From: Mycocentrospora acerina
Lineage: Eukaryota > Ascomycota > Dothideomycetes > Pleosporales
Assembly (NCBI GenBank): GCA_022701365.1
Contig: JAKUHH010000230.1
Location: 62,001 to 126,000, forward strand
Length of the DNA: 64,000 nucleotides
Reading direction: 5' to 3'
The notes beneath the pieces are model-generated. The model was not told where the DNA came from and searched no databases. It saw only the letters and a program-made list of their open reading frames with translations. Positions 11,401 to 26,400 of this stretch are shown piece by piece (the stretch's first letter is position 1; each line of letters starts with the position of its first letter). A program made the translations under genes and the position numbers.

Positions 11401-14400
11401 TTTGGGAAGATTTTCAGTCGGAAGCCTAGTTGTCGTTTCCGCTACTTCTTGTGTTGGCTCATTTTGAGTTGGAACAATGAGATCATCTTGCACCTTCCTC
11501 TCCTGCTGACTTGACTGGCGTGATGCTATAGGCTCCTCCTTTAACAAGACCTCAGGAGTCTGCGAGACATCGATACGTGTGAGGTTTTCGGTAGCTAAGG
11601 ATGCGAAATCTGGATAAGACAGACTAGGACCAGTCTCTGCAAGGTCTTGAGCTTCGGTCGAAGGCGCCTGTGTAGTGGAGTCTGGTAGCACAACTGATTC
11701 TTGCGCTAGAGATGCCTGCCTTGCCCTCTTTTTGTCCTTTTTGCTGAGTTTTCTTGTAGGTGCTTGCGACGATTCGAAATTCGACTCTTGGGAGTCAGTC
11801 ACGGAGGTAGGAAGGATGTTCTCTGCGACATCTGTTCGCGTAGAATCGGTTGCTTCGAAGTTTCCTGGATTGAAATTCTCGACCCTTACGTCTTGCGACA
11901 CTGTCTCTAAGGCAGGTTCGAGTGTGGTGAGTTCAGGACTGATTGCCGTCTCTTCTCTTGGCTGGTCTACCACAGAGTGCTGGAGCTTGTTAGCCACCGC
12001 GGCCTCAGCGATGGATTTGTCAGTGATTCCGGTGAGCTTTGGCGCCACTTGTCCCGTCTGATTAGCTTCATTGATATCCGTATTGTTTGAGGGGACATCG
12101 GTCTGAACAGGCATTTCTTCCTTCTCGGGCACGAAATCCTCGACAGGTTCCTTCTTGTCAACCAATTCTGTATTCCTGGTATGCTGAGTCTCCTCGATAG
12201 GATCTCTCATCTTGACAGATTGGTTCTCTTGGAAGTCTTCTTCAACAACTTTCTTCGTTTCGACCGCAACTTTAGGCTCTACCATGGGAGTTGCGAGCTT
12301 CGACTCCACAGCTCGACTCTCTTCCTTCTTCACCTTTTTCCTGTCTTTCTTGATAAGCTTGCCAACAATATCAAGTAACGACGTTGATTGAGAAGGAGAA
12401 GGCTCATCAAGTCTACGTTCTGTCTCTAAAGTTTGGTCAACTGCTTCTGAACGTTCATTCAGACCAGCGACTTCGTCCTGCAAGGCTTTGAGGGACGGGG
12501 AAGGCTTGTTTGGTCTACTATCAGCGTGTTCAGAACCGTCTACAGTTGGCTGGAAAGGGGGGGCCGGGCTCGCAGAGTGGTCGACAACATTACGAGAAGC
12601 TTCTATTAGTGTCAGATCAGGAAGGACGGAGGCTGGTTGTGGTTCAAATTGCTCGACGCGAGTATCTTCGGTTATTGAAGATGTGATTTGTTCAGATTTG
12701 GGTTCGGCATGGACCTCGCGTTGCTTGAGGTGTTGTGTATCCTTCAGAACTGGTAAGGTTGGTTGTTCGACATCCGCCTTAGTCTCGAAAACAATGGGTT
12801 GAGTGCTAGCCTTGCCGAGCGACTGGTCTTGTGCTGTAGGAGGCGGAATTTCACTGATTGGCGTAGAGGGCACAATGATGCCACGCTCAACATCCTCAAT
12901 ATCCACCTGGTCACTCTTGCCCTTCTTTTTCTTGCTCTTCTTGGAGACTAGGCTTGAGAGAGGAACGTTCGGTTCAGCGCTCTCGGGTTGCTTCTGCTCA
13001 TACTGCTGAGTTGGCTCGGGCGCGGGCGCAACATCTTCAAATGTAGTTTCCGGAGTAGGTACTGCAGTAGGTTCAGGTTGCGACTGCGGCTGTGCCTCTG
13101 ATTGCGTTGCGAGGGCAATGTTTTCTAGCTTTTCGGGCGGTGCCTGGCTTGATTGAGCTTCAGAAGGAACCGCCCGTTCGCTTTCTTCGACAAAATCCGT
13201 GATGACTGGCTCGACTGGAACCTTGGTCGATAGTAGTGTTTCAGGCTGCATTCCAACACTTGATTCTTGCACAGGCTGTACAAAACTCAGTTGATCCTCT
13301 GAGATAAATGCTGGTGTGCGCTCTTCGATGATGTCGTTCATAGCGAATGGCTCAGTTGAAAGTTCAATTGACTGAGCTGCGGATACGTTGTCAACAAGCG
13401 ATGCGATCTCTTTCTCAACAGTTGGGGTTGCATCACTTGCAATTCCTACAGGGCCGGGAACATTTTCTGTGATAACTGCGTCGGAGGATACAACTGACTG
13501 TGGCTCAATGGATCGCTCGTGCTCGGTGATGTCGTCGATGACAAGTGTCTCAGCCTGCACAGCTCCATCAGCTGCATCCTTGTCCTCCTTTGCTTTCCTG
13601 TTCTTCTTGGAAGATTTCCGGCTGATCGGCGCTGGAGTAGCGATATTCTCCTGGGATATTTCCGCTGCTTCTTGAACTATTGGCTGATGAACTTCGGAGT
13701 GTTTGATGGGTTCCAAATCTCGTTCTTGATGTGTGGCAATGTCCTCAACAGGTCGCTCAGCAAAGTCTCGATCGTTGCTGGGGAGTGGGGAAGATAAGCT
13801 CGTTGCTTCCACAGAGTCTGATGAAAGGTTCGGCACAACCTTGGGAGAAGACGGACGTTGTTCTTTTCGACTATCGATGGGCTGGACTTCAGACTCAACG
13901 AATAGCGTGCGCTCGGCAGCAGGAGACTCGATTCGAGATCGTTCCGTATCTTGAGCTTGTTCAGGGACCGATGTTAATTTGTTCTCGGCCTCGCTAGGTA
14001 TATCAAGGGAAATGGACTGCTTCTTGTCTTTCTTTGTCTTCTTTCCCTTCTTTGGCTTTGATACCGTTTCATCTTGCAGTTCAATCTCCTGAGGCTGTTC
14101 GTAGGTTGACAACGCAGCAGATTCCTTGATCATAGACATTTCACTGTCTTGTGCGTCGTGCGCCACAATCGGGGTCGCCACCACCTCCTGTGTCACTGCT
14201 GGTGCATCCTTTCGTGAATCGGAAGGTACTACAGGCTCGGAAGAAGACTCCAGTGTTGTTGCCTGATTACCGAGTGAAGAGTCTGGCAACTTGTTGGTAC
14301 TCGCACTGGTCTCGACAGACCCTGCTGTATAAGGAGCCTCTTGGATGATATCTTCAGAAGTTGGCTTGCTTTCTGTTACTAGCTTGTCGTTTGCAGCAGT

Positions 14401-17400
14401 GGCAGCTTTCTTCTTGGCTTTCTTCTCCTTCTTCGAGAGTTTGCGGGTGAGGATGGGATCCTCGACATCGATAGCAGTTTCAATCTCTTCTCGTTGTGTC
14501 GTTTCCTCGATCTGAATCGACTCTGGGATTGGTTCGCTCGGCTCAAGTTCGACAGAAGGCACCTGTGTGACTTCCTCAGACCTCATGTGTACCTCTGGTG
14601 TCCTAGACTCGGTGGGATCGACTACAGAAGTGTCTGTTACCAGTGGTCCAGGCTGGGCAATAGGTTCCCGTGTTGTGTCTTCGGGTGCAGCAAGTGGACT
14701 TGTGATGATGGGATTCGCGAGTTCGACTACAGGGACCTGAGATTCAGGCCTTGCATCTTGATCATTCTTGCCCTCCTCCTCGATTGGAAGAACGTCCAAT
14801 TCGTGAGTTGCAAGTTCTTCTTGCACCACGGATGCAGTTGTGGGAAGAACGATTTCATCCTTTAGCTTACCTTCCTCGAACGACTGGATCGGAGCCAAAG
14901 CCGCAGACTCAGCTTGAACGCCGGTTTCTGCAAACGATTCATCAGCGTTGGGTTGAGACACCACAGTTTCCTCGGTAATTGACGCCGATGTACTCGACTT
15001 CTTGCCCTTCTTTTTGCTCTTCTTCTTGGAGACAGATGGTGAGACCGGTTCAGCAACGGGGGGTTCCTCAACTATCATAGATACAAGGTCAGAACCGCTC
15101 TTATCATCGAACGACGCTTCTGCAACGACTATATCTTCAGGAAGCGCAACTGCGGAAGCTTCCTCTTGAACATCCTCCACTTGGCTTGGGGTTGCAGGAA
15201 AGGGCACCTGAGCAATCTCAGACAGGTCCGGGACAATCGAAGGGGGTTGGTTAACCTCAGGTTGCAGTTCTGATACAACCTCCGTGTTCATCGGTTCTCG
15301 AACTGGTTCATAGGCTGGTTGTGGATTCTGCTCAATGTCTAGAGCGACAGTACTCGAAGTCTTTCCTTTAGATTTCTTGGCCTTCTTCTTGTCTTTCTTA
15401 GATAGCGGAGCCGAAGTCTCACTTTCGATAGAGGGCTCAAGCTCCACAATGGGCGTGGCAGGCAGCGGGATCTCGGCAACCACAGGCAGAGAAGTATCTA
15501 TGACTGATGTAGTGTTGTCGACTGTATCAGTTGTAGCACTCGCCTCCGCTATGGGTACATCCACAGGTTCTTGCTTCTGTTCTTGCTGTTGGTCCTGTAT
15601 CTCGGAAGTAGCTTCGATCATTGGAGTACTGACACCAGCTATTTTGCCGTTCACGTCCTTTTGGTCTTCCTCGAGGGGAGCGGTACCCAAATCGTTTCCA
15701 GTAGGCTGTAAAGGCTCGACTTTTGTGTCTGTGACATGTTCGACATTCTCTAGCAACGACTGCTCGAGAACTGTGTTTGTAGGTTCATCGGTTTGCTGTA
15801 GCGGTGAGGCATGGTCAGTTTCGACGACAGGCATAGAGGCATTGTCTTGCTGAGAAGTGATTGGGATACTTTCAGCTTCCTTGGACTCAATTGACGACTC
15901 AATTGACGACTCAATTGTTGGCTCAACGAAGGGTGTGGTTTCAGGGCGGGTCAAAGACTCAACCGCGTGTTCGACCGCAGGCTCAATCGCGAGTTCAGTT
16001 GCTGGCTCAGCTACTGATTCGACTGCTGGTTGAAGTGCGGGACTAATAGAAGGTTCGACTGCGGACCTAATTAAAGGCTCAGTCGTAGGCCCCAACACAG
16101 GCTCACTCACCTCATCAACAGCATGTTCAGCAATCGGATTGACTGCAGATTCAATAATGGGACTCCTGCTCTGTGTGGCAACAACTTCCGGGGAGCGTTC
16201 GGCTTCGTCGACAACCGTATTTGACACTGGTTCCGCCTCGGCAGTCTCCTTCTCCACCTTCTTCGCTTTATTCTTATCTTCCTTCGAAACCGTGCGATTT
16301 TGATCCTCGTCAGCTGGCTGCTGAAGATTGCTTGTAGCCTCAGCGCTGGGCTGGTCGGCTGGTGGCTGCTCTTCGAGTAGAGGGCCTTGACTACGGAGAG
16401 TCTTTTCGCGAGGGGGCTCTGCTGCAAGGGAAGGTTGTATTTTTTCAGGCTCGCGTTGAGTTGAGGTTTCAGACGGTGTGGCTTGGGCTTCAGGAACAGG
16501 CTCCTGGACAATTGTTGTTGCTTCTGCCTGCTTCTGACTCTTCTTAGTCTTCTTCTTTTCTCTCTTGGACCACAGTGCCTTCAGTGCAAGGGATATGGGT
16601 CCATCCGATTGTCGAGGCTCTGGGGAAGTGATGGCGACTTTTGGTGTGTCAGTCACTTGAACGATGTCTGGTGTAGGAACTTCTTTGGTAATGACAGGGT
16701 CCCGGGGCACGACCGAAGGCTTTTCGATTTGAACGTCTGGCACCTGAGTATCATCCTTGACGCTCTTCTCTACCTTAGCTGTGTCAGGTACTGGAATCTC
16801 AGGAACTACCGTGGACACCTCTCCAACCGGTAGGTCGTCTTCAGTGAGTGTCCTGGAGTTTGTTTCAGGGGCATTAACCTCTGGCGTCACGGCAGATTCA
16901 TCGATCGTAGATGTGTGTTTGCCCTTCTCGCCCTCCTTTTTGTCTGAAGGTGCAGAAGTTTCCAGACTGTCCTCATCTGCTGCGTTTGGCTGATCTGCAG
17001 CTATTACAGAAGGTTCTTCAATAATTTGCTTCTCATCTTCAATTGGCTGAACGGCAGAGGGTTGGACTGTCACCGCTTCAGTTTCTACCAGAGGCAAAAT
17101 CTGAGTGGTTGGCGTTTTCGTCAGATCATCCAGAATATCCTTGCTTTCCTCAATGGGTTTCGAATCAGACGGCTGGCTGTCGAGCAGTTCGACTTGTGTT
17201 GCAGACTCTTCTTGAGGCGCCTCCGTTGATACAAGACTCTCTTCTCGGATTGTGTCGAGAGAATCAGGTGTCTCGGCTGCCTCGGTGGTGATAGCAGGAA
17301 CGACATGCGATAAGTCTTCAGTGATGAGGCCTGGCTCCTTACCTACCTCGGTCTTGTCTTCAACTTTCGCTGAGTCGATGTGCACGTTCTCAATGAAAGG

Positions 17401-20400
17401 CTCTTGGACTTCATTGGGTACGGTCACCTGTTCCGTGCTCGACTCTTTCTCTCTCAAATCATCTGTGGTAGTGAGCGTACTCTCTAGCGGTGCGCCTGCG
17501 CTGCCGCCGTCGAAATCAATACTGACGCGATCCTGCACATCAGTAGGGGGATAGGAGGTCGGTATCCCCGAGAAGTAGATAGGTGTCTCCGAAGGTATAG
17601 AAGGGGGTGGAGACGTCTGAGTTTCAGAAACTTTGGCTTCCTCAGGCGTCTCAAGCGCTAAAAAAGACTGCGTCTTCTTGGACTGCTTCTTGTCTTTCTT
17701 TTTGTCGTTCTTTGACTTTGCTGTCTCTGCATCATCTTGAGCTGGTGTATCATCGTTTACAGAATCTTCGATTACTTTGGGAGTAGAAGGCTGGTCGTCA
17801 AGTACAAGCTCCTTGAGCTCTTCCCCTGTGGGAGTTGCAGGGAGAGATGGTTCGATTTCAGCGACAGATGTACGCTTTGCCTTCTTCGCCGCTTTCTTCT
17901 TCTGTGCCTTTGAAAGTGGTTCTGACGCCTCAGGTTCGACCTCTTCTGTTTTTTTGTTATCAGGCAGTGAGGATGAAGAGCCGGTCGTATCATGCTGCGC
18001 AACATCAAGGGTCTCTTCCACGTGTGGAGCCGCTTCCGTGGCCAGAGGCATAGATGGAGGTAGATCATCTGGTATAGACTGAGCTGGTTGGTCTGCAAGA
18101 ATAGCTCCAGGTTGTTGCTGATCCTTGTTCTCATCCACTTCGGGCAATATATCGACGCTGTGCTCGTTGGCCACAGATTGCGAAGCCTGTTCTGTTGGGT
18201 TGATGACAGAGGAAGACGACGCATCTTCCGAGATGGAAACGCGCTTGCTAGCCTTTTTTGCCTTCTTCTTATCCTTCTTCGACGTAGAAGTTAAGCCTTG
18301 TTCTTCAGGGTCTTGAACAATAGGTGACTCGTCGACAACTGAGGGAATAGGAATGGCCGGCTCATTGACAGCAGTCTCAGGGATCTGAGTTTCAGATTCC
18401 AGTACTGTTGCAACCGGATGAGTATCTACAGGCGTATCCTGAACTTCCACTACCGACTGCTCAAGCAAGGCCGACTGTTCCGATGCTTCGGGCTCTGCGA
18501 TAGACAACCTTTTTTCGGCCTTCTTTGACTTTTTCCTGTCCTTTTTGGAAACAGGGCTGGCAAGCTCATCCTCCTGCACATCGCTCTTGGCCGGCTCGGC
18601 CGTTGTCGAAGAAACGAGAGGGAGTTGATTGTCGGAAGTAGTGACATCAGTCGATGACTCAACGACGGGAGTTTTGGTGATCAATTCATCGTTCGAAGGA
18701 AGAACGATCTCTTGCTCAGGAATTGTAGGCTCAGTGACACGCAGGTCATCAGTGGTTGAATCTCGAACTGCCTCGCTGGATTCTTTAACCAAGGTCGATG
18801 GTGTGGACGGCTCGCTTTCACCAACCGATAAACGCTTTTCCGCCTTCCTCGCCTTCTTCCTGTCTTTCTTGGAAATTGGCGTTGATTCCTCGGCTTTGAC
18901 TTCCTCAACTTGAGATTCCTCAGGAGCAGGCGGAATAGAAATAGGCTGCACGTCGGCCGCTGCTACCGGAATTTGCTCGTATAGAGACCGGGGGATAGAA
19001 GATGCCTCGGTATTGATTGGGAAAGACTTGAATTCTTCCGCAGGTGTCTCAAACGGGGTCGACGTCTGACTTCCTACGGCAGACGCACCTTGGGCTACCT
19101 CTTCCGCCTTCTTGTCTTTCTTTGACAGTAGTTCCGAATCTTCCTCTTGAGCCTCAGTCTTAGAAGGCTCTTCAGCAATCAGCTGAGGGGAAACCACCTC
19201 GGCAGCCACAGGAGCAACAGATCTTGGCTCTTCAGTAGCTGGTAGAACAGCGGTAGTCTCCTCTTCAGTTGTAGTATTCGAGACTTGCTCTGAAACTTGA
19301 GGTACAGGAAGGACTCCGACTTCGAGCGGGAATTCCTTAGGCTCTTCCGCGGGCGTGAAAAACGGAGTTGACGGTTCGCTCTCAACGACAGAGAGATGTT
19401 TGGCCTTCTTGTTCTTCTTCTTTTCTTTCTTGGAGAGCGGAGTGATGGCTTCTTGTGTTTGCTCACTCGATGGCTCTTCGACGAATGATGGAGCGGGAGC
19501 AGTCTGGTCGGCAGGTGCAATAATGTCCGAAGATTCTTCTACAGGTAGTGGTACAGAAGCAGCCTGTTCAGCAAGTAAAGTCTCAGACTTCTGATCCTCG
19601 GGAGCTAACTCGAGTGGAACGTGTTGCTCGTCAACCGGTAATGATTTCTCTTGTGTCGAATCAGACAAAGGTCTTTCAACAAAAGCTGGTGTAGATATAG
19701 TTTGCTCAGCAGGTGCAATCTCAGGGCCCTGTTCCTCAGTGATCAAAGGTGCAGAGGCAATCTGGTCTTCAGGAAGCGCTCTCTTCTCCTCAATTGGTGT
19801 GCTAGCAGATGCCTCCTCGACGATGGAAGCGCGCTTGTTCTTCTTGCTCTTCTTCTTGCTCTTCTTTGGAGATGCATCCTCGTTGTCCTGCACCTGCTCT
19901 GTAGCCGGAGCCACGTCTATGGAAGTAGAAGGAGGCTGCTCGTTGATGGGTGCTTCAAGATCTAGGCTCTTTGGTTGCTCGGGGACGATAGGAGCAAGTA
20001 ATGATTGCTCGTCAATTGAAGGTCCTGTAGTTTCATCTTTCGATTCTTCGAGCACGGTCGGAGTGGATGGCTGCTCCTCAGTCAAAACTTCTTTCGCTTG
20101 ATCATTTGACTTTTCGACGGGTTGAGGAGCAAGATCAGGCTGCACGTGGAGGAGTGGCTCTTTGAGCTCAGCCGTGGGTGTCTCAAGTGGCGTAGAAGGT
20201 TCGTTCTCAGCAATCGATGCGCGTTTGCCCTTCTTTGCCTTCTTGTTCTTTTTGGAAGTAACCGGCTCTACAGCCTCTTGTCTCTGTTCGGGCTCTTTCA
20301 AAGAATCCTCAACTGGGACTTCTGGAACAGCTGGGTCATTGATGGGAAGCTCATTCTCAAGTGTACGAGGCGCCTCAGTGACCGCGCCATCATTCAATGA

Positions 20401-23400
20401 CACTACCGGCAACACAGAGTCCTGCTGAGCAACGGGTGTCGTCTCTGGCAGGATGACCTCAGGGGCGATCTCAACCTTCGGCAATTGATCCACCACGGGG
20501 GTCTCTCGATCCTCAGCCACCGACTGCATTTCAGTAGCTGGCTTTTCTTCAACCTTTGTAGGCTCTTCGATTGACTTCACAGGGCTCTCAAGAATCTCGC
20601 TCTCGAGAGCGTCTTTCTCCCCCCTCTTGGCTCTTTTCTTGCTCTCAGATAGCGGCGTAGTTGGAGTCTGCTCCTTAACTTGAGCTAGAACAGGTTCAGC
20701 TACCGATGGAACGACGACAATTGGAGAGAAATCCTCGGTTTCCTGGGCAGGAATAACCGTGGCCTCCTCCACTACCGCCTCCTCGCGCGGTTGAGAAACT
20801 GCCTCAGGATCAGGCTTCGAAGCTAATTCGTGACTGACTGTCTCATCGATAGGGGCAGCAACAGCTTCGAGGTTGTCCTCCGTGCGAACATCAGGGAAGA
20901 TGGGGTTAGCTTCTACAGAAGGAGTCTGAGGCTCAGAGACAGAGTCTCCCTTCTTTCCCTTCTTCTTCTTTTTGCTCTTCTTAGAGATCGGTGTTGAAGG
21001 CTCCGCTTCAGCCAGTTCCGCGGGCTGAGTGACTCCTACATTGCTATCAGGCAGGATCTGATCGTTGGTTGTCGCGCTTTGGGCTGTGGATTCCAATGGA
21101 GCTGGGATCGAAGGTGGCAGGAGGGTTGATTCTTCTGTAGGCAGCACAAGTTCCTGAGTGACATTGTTGTCTTCAGCACTCAAGTCAGGCTTGGAAACAG
21201 ATGTTGAAGGCTGCACCTCAACGAGCTCTGCAGGCTGAGAAATCTCCGGCAAGATCTGACCGTCGAAAGCAGCGCTTTCAGCTGGTGCCTCCGTTGGAAG
21301 TGCAACTGGAGGCAACTGATCACTCAATTCCTTCTCAATCGTCGCCGTCTCTCGAACGTCACTTACGACGGGGAAACTAGGCACAGTTTCAGAAATCGGT
21401 GTCTGAGGCTCAGAAACTGACTTGTTCTTCTTGTTCTTCTTTTTCTTGCTCTTCTTGGGAGTCAGTATTGTATCTTCCGTCTCAGTTGGCTCCAAAGGCT
21501 GCGTCATCTCTGGCAGGATTTTGCTTTCGACAGCGGGACTTTCGATTGATGTCTCTGCTGGGAGAGTATTGGAGGATTGTGCGACATCTTCGACAAACTT
21601 GTCCTTTACATCGACCTCGACATCTGGCTCTGCTAAGACGCTGTCGTCTGTAGCAGGGAGAGGGATATCTGATGGGAGAGTCTCAGTGAGTGGATTGACT
21701 ACTTGCAGGATAGTCTCAGTGGTCGACTCAGTCAGAGTACTGTCGTCAGTGGCAGGCAGCGGTACATCTGCGGGCAAAGTCTCAGTCAGTGTGATATCAC
21801 GAGATGCGATTTCCTCAGGCACGATGCTGGCTTCAACCACTTCAGACGTAGGCTCAACTTCGATCTCTCGCTCAACCTTCTCCTGCCTAGCCTCTTCCTT
21901 TCTCGCGTCCTTAGAAACAGGCTCTACAGTTTCGTCTTCAACAGCTGGCATTGTGTTCGCTTCCAGATCTTGGTCGATCTTCTCTTGAGCTGGCGCCACA
22001 ATAACCTCGCTATCTTTGACGGTAGTAGCAACATTTTCGTTGACGTCCTGGAAAGTCTCAATGGGCGTCGTTGTCATTTTGTCATCGAGGCTTTTCTCAA
22101 CGGTAACAGACTCAGCAGGCGCTAGAAGTTCAGGCAAAGACTTGGAACCATCTTCGATAGACTCTTCTAGCGGAATGGCAAGCTGATCAGCACTTCTTTC
22201 CGCCTGGGAAGCACCCTCAAGTTGAGGTATTGGCCCCGGAAGAAGCACATTGTCATCGACACTCTTCTCCACCCGAGGAAACTCATATTCAGTCCGCAGC
22301 TCCTCGACTACAGGCATGCTTGGTTCGGTACTCGCATCAATCGACTTGCCCTTCTTGCCCTTTTTCTTCTTGCTCTTCTTGGAAGGCGTGGCTGGCTCGT
22401 CTTCGACGACGGGCACGGGAACGTCACGGCTCGATTCGCCCTGCACTGGTACAAACACATCATCGGATTTAGTCTCAACCTGAACGGGCTCTGATGGAAT
22501 ATCTTTGACCGTCGTTGCATCCGTCAAATCGTCATTGAATGGTTCAACCGGCAGTGGTACGGACGCGGTGATGTCAGTTTCCAGTTCAGCCTGAGCAGAT
22601 TGGGGAGGAGGCGTTAGCTTAGCGTCTCTTCCATCTTGAATTGGTTGTGTAAGTGCTTCTTCAACCATAATCGTCTGTTCGTCTAGATTCTCCTCGGGTG
22701 CCTCGAGGGGCAGCGGGACAGACGCAGCATTGTCGACTTCTAGCTCTTCTTGAGTTGACTCTACAGGAATCTCGCGCGGCAGGGGTACAGACACAGCTGT
22801 CTCAAGGTCAAGCTTAGTCTGAGTCGACTCAGGAGCCGGTTCGATATCGGCGAGATTCTCGACTTCAAGCCGGGCAGAAGAATCCTCAGCTACTGGCGTA
22901 CTTGGCTCGACTTCAACCGACTTGCCTTTCTTGCCCTTCTTCTTCTTGTTTTTCTTTACAGGCGTTGTAGGCTCCTCTTGAATTGCTGGCTCTGTCTCCT
23001 CGACGATTGTCTGACTGGGAGTGGGCGCAGTGATGTTTTCAACGACGTTCGGGAGCTCGGCAGGGAGATCTTCAATCGGCGCAGGAGTCTGGGGAGTTTG
23101 CAAAACTGACTCAGTTGGAATTGATACATCCTCAATACCCTTGTTGTCTTGGGATGGCTCAGAAACCAGTCCCTCGGCGGGCACAGAACTTGAAGGGACC
23201 TCTTGACGTATCTCATCCAGTGGTGTGTCAGTAGCAATCTTCTCTGATTCGGCTTGAGCGGGTTCAGTGGCAGGTTCAGGCTTGACATCCGCATCTAGGA
23301 CATTGATCGTGTTTGCATCAATATCAACAGATTTCCCCTTCTTTCCCTTCTTCTTCTTCACCTTCTTCGGAGAAGGGGTAGTCTCTTCTGCTACAATCGG

Positions 23401-26400
23401 CAATGGCTGCGCGGCCTCTTCCGATGGCTGATCCCGAGTTGGTGCGTCCGAAGAAATTGTTCTTGCTTGCTCAACACTCTCTATCTCTTGAATCTGTTCT
23501 GAAAGATCTTCATCGACTGGAGCCTCAGGTAAAGCGATATCTTCAGGCTGCTCGACCGGTACAGCGACAACAGGATCGACTGCTGATTCAGTGGAAACAG
23601 GCTCGAGAGATGGTTCAGGCTGCGCCTTCGTGTCGGCAATGTCCAAGACGGTCGAATCTACATCAACAGACTTTCCCTTCTTGCCCTTCTTCTTCTTGAT
23701 TTTCTTCGGAGATACTGTGGCCTCCTCTTCTACCTGCACCACAGATTGCGTTGGCTGATCATTGACGGGGCCAGCAATATCTAGAGACGGCTCGGGTTGC
23801 AATGTCTCCTGGACGGGTTCATCCTGAGCAACAATGTCAACGACTGGCTGAGACTGGGGTAGTTCTCGATCAACCTTCTCTTGTGTGGGAATCACAGCCT
23901 CAGCAACCGATTCTGGCTGTGAAATCTCCTGTACGGACTCCTCAGGCGTAGCAACAGTGACCGGCTCTGTCTGTGGTACTTGCTCAGTCGCTCGCTCTTG
24001 CTCTACCACAGCAGCATCACTGCTAGGCTCTGGCTGTGGCTCGGCAACAGGCGCACTTGGCTCCTCATTAGTCACTGTCCCCTTCTTCTTCTTCTTTTTC
24101 TTGTCTTTCTTGGAAGAAGGCGATGCAATCTCGCTACTTTCCACCACCAACTCGGGAGCGAGTTCAAGTCCTCGAGACGCCTGCTCATCAGATAGAACAG
24201 GGATTTCGGATTGCGATTCAGACTCGACAGGCAGTGAAAGCTCATTGGCAGTGTCCTTACTGGCGGGCTCGTCCTTGTAAGTATCTAGCTGAGGTTGAAT
24301 CACGTCTGTAGTCTCAACAACATCCTGCGAGCTTGGCTGAACTTGTGCGTCCTCTACAGAAAGCCTAGGCTCCTGCTTCTCGTTCTTGTCGACGTTATCT
24401 TGCGCACTTGCCTCAATCAGTGTCGGTTCAAACGCAGGCTCCAAAATCTGTCTCTCAATGGCCTCTTCAACGGGTGTCTCGCTGTCCTTGCTCTTCTTGC
24501 CTTTCTTCTTTTTCCCACCCTTCTTGGTTGCAGGTGAAGCCAGGTTATCCTCAATTGACGGTTCAACGGGTGCTGAAACCACGTCGAAAGATCTGTCTTG
24601 CGCGGGAAGGCTTGTCGATTGCTCCACTGGTTGCTCCTCTGTGAGAGCAACATCCAGAGCATCAGTTGGTAATGGAACAGTAGAAGGATCAATGTCTTGG
24701 ACTTCAGTTGTAGCTGAAGCGGTAGGAAAATCATCCCCTTCAGCGTCCGCCGGCAACGGAACAGCAGAAGCGTCAACCTCCTGAGCATCTTCTGGTAATG
24801 GAACAGCAGAAGGATCAACGTCTCGTACTTCATCTGTAATCGGAGCAACGGGGAAATCAACACCCTCCGAATCCGCCGGCAACGGAACAGCAGAAGCGTC
24901 AACCTCCTGAGCATCTTCCGGCAGCGGAACAGACGACGCATCGACATCATAAAGCGTACCCGAGACATCCTCAGTCGCCTGAGCAGCATCTCGTGAGACG
25001 ACCACAGGCTCAGTCGAAGACGTAAAAGGCTGAATGACCTCCCGTGTCAAAGTTTCAGGCTCTGATACAGACACCGAAGGTTCAGAGATCCGAGTCGCTT
25101 CCGGGGTAGGCTCGAGCTTAGTTGATACGTCGAGAACCGGTGCCACAGGCTCAGATTGCGCCTCTTGGATAGGCGACGCAGGCACGGGTACACCCGCTGC
25201 GGATTCTAGCCAGCTATCTTGTGCCTCGGTCGCAGGCACAATCGCTTCAGTCTCTTCAATCGGTCGGTCTTGTACTGGCTTGACATCTTCCACGGGGTTG
25301 ATGATGGGTAGGTCTTCAGCGACAGGCGTACTTGGCTCAGTATCGATGGATACAGTGCTCGCTCGCTTAGCCTTCTTTTCTTTCTTGCTCTTCTTCTTCT
25401 TGCTAGGCGATGGAGTCGCGGTGTCTTCCATCGCAAGGAGGGGTTGAGTAGTAGGCAATTGCTCAACGTCCGCGGCTTCTCTTGGCAATTCAGGCGCGAG
25501 AGGCTCGAGAGGAGCGTCAGAAACAATAGCGTCCTGGGCTTCGGTTGTGCTGGAATCAGCGGGGTTCTCCTGGGATTGGGTTGCTTCCACGGTAGGCAAA
25601 TCCAACGTCTTCTCAATAACAGGTGTGCTGGGCTCGCTCTCATTAAGAGTCGCAGACTGTAAGCTCTCGCGCTTAGCTTTCTTCCCCTTCTTTCCTGCCT
25701 TCTTGCCAGGCGTCGTGACCGCCTCTTCAATTGGAAGCGAAGCAGCAGTTTCTTCGAGAAGCCCTGCATCTCTCGAGAGTTCAGCGGGCTGCATGTCAGG
25801 AAGAACAGTATCTTGAAGATCTGAGGCGCGAGGCTCGGCGGTCTCTTCCGGTACGTCGCTCGCTCCAACAGTAGGAATCTCCAGTGCACGCTCTTGTGGC
25901 ACTTCGGGTGTCTGGACCTCAATCGGATCCGTAACAAGCTGGACACTACCTCGCTTCCCCTTCTTCCCCTTCTTCTTCTTCGATGGCGTCGCCTGAGAAA
26001 CTTCATCCTGATCAGCCGCAACTAGCACGGCATCACTAACTTCATTCAAAGGCCTTGCAACAAGCTCCCTGCTGTGCTGAACAGCATCACTCTGAGCCTC
26101 GGGTGCAAGTTCCTGGCCAGCTCTCTCAATCACAGAAGCCACATCCTCCTTGAGTGCAGGAGTAGTAGTAGAAGAAGAAGAAGAGGAGGAAGCTACTGGA
26201 AAGCTAAAAGCAGGCTTCCCGTTATCAGTGAAAAATGAGTTCCTCGGTGGAGTTACTTCCGACAAAGTCTTCTCCGCCTCGGGCTGCACATCCACAACAA
26301 GCTCTCTCGCTACCTCTTGCTCGCTCGCAACGGGAGCAAGTTTCGGAAACGCAAACGCCGATTTCCCGTTGTCGGTGAAAAACCTAGCCTGTGGTGCGAC

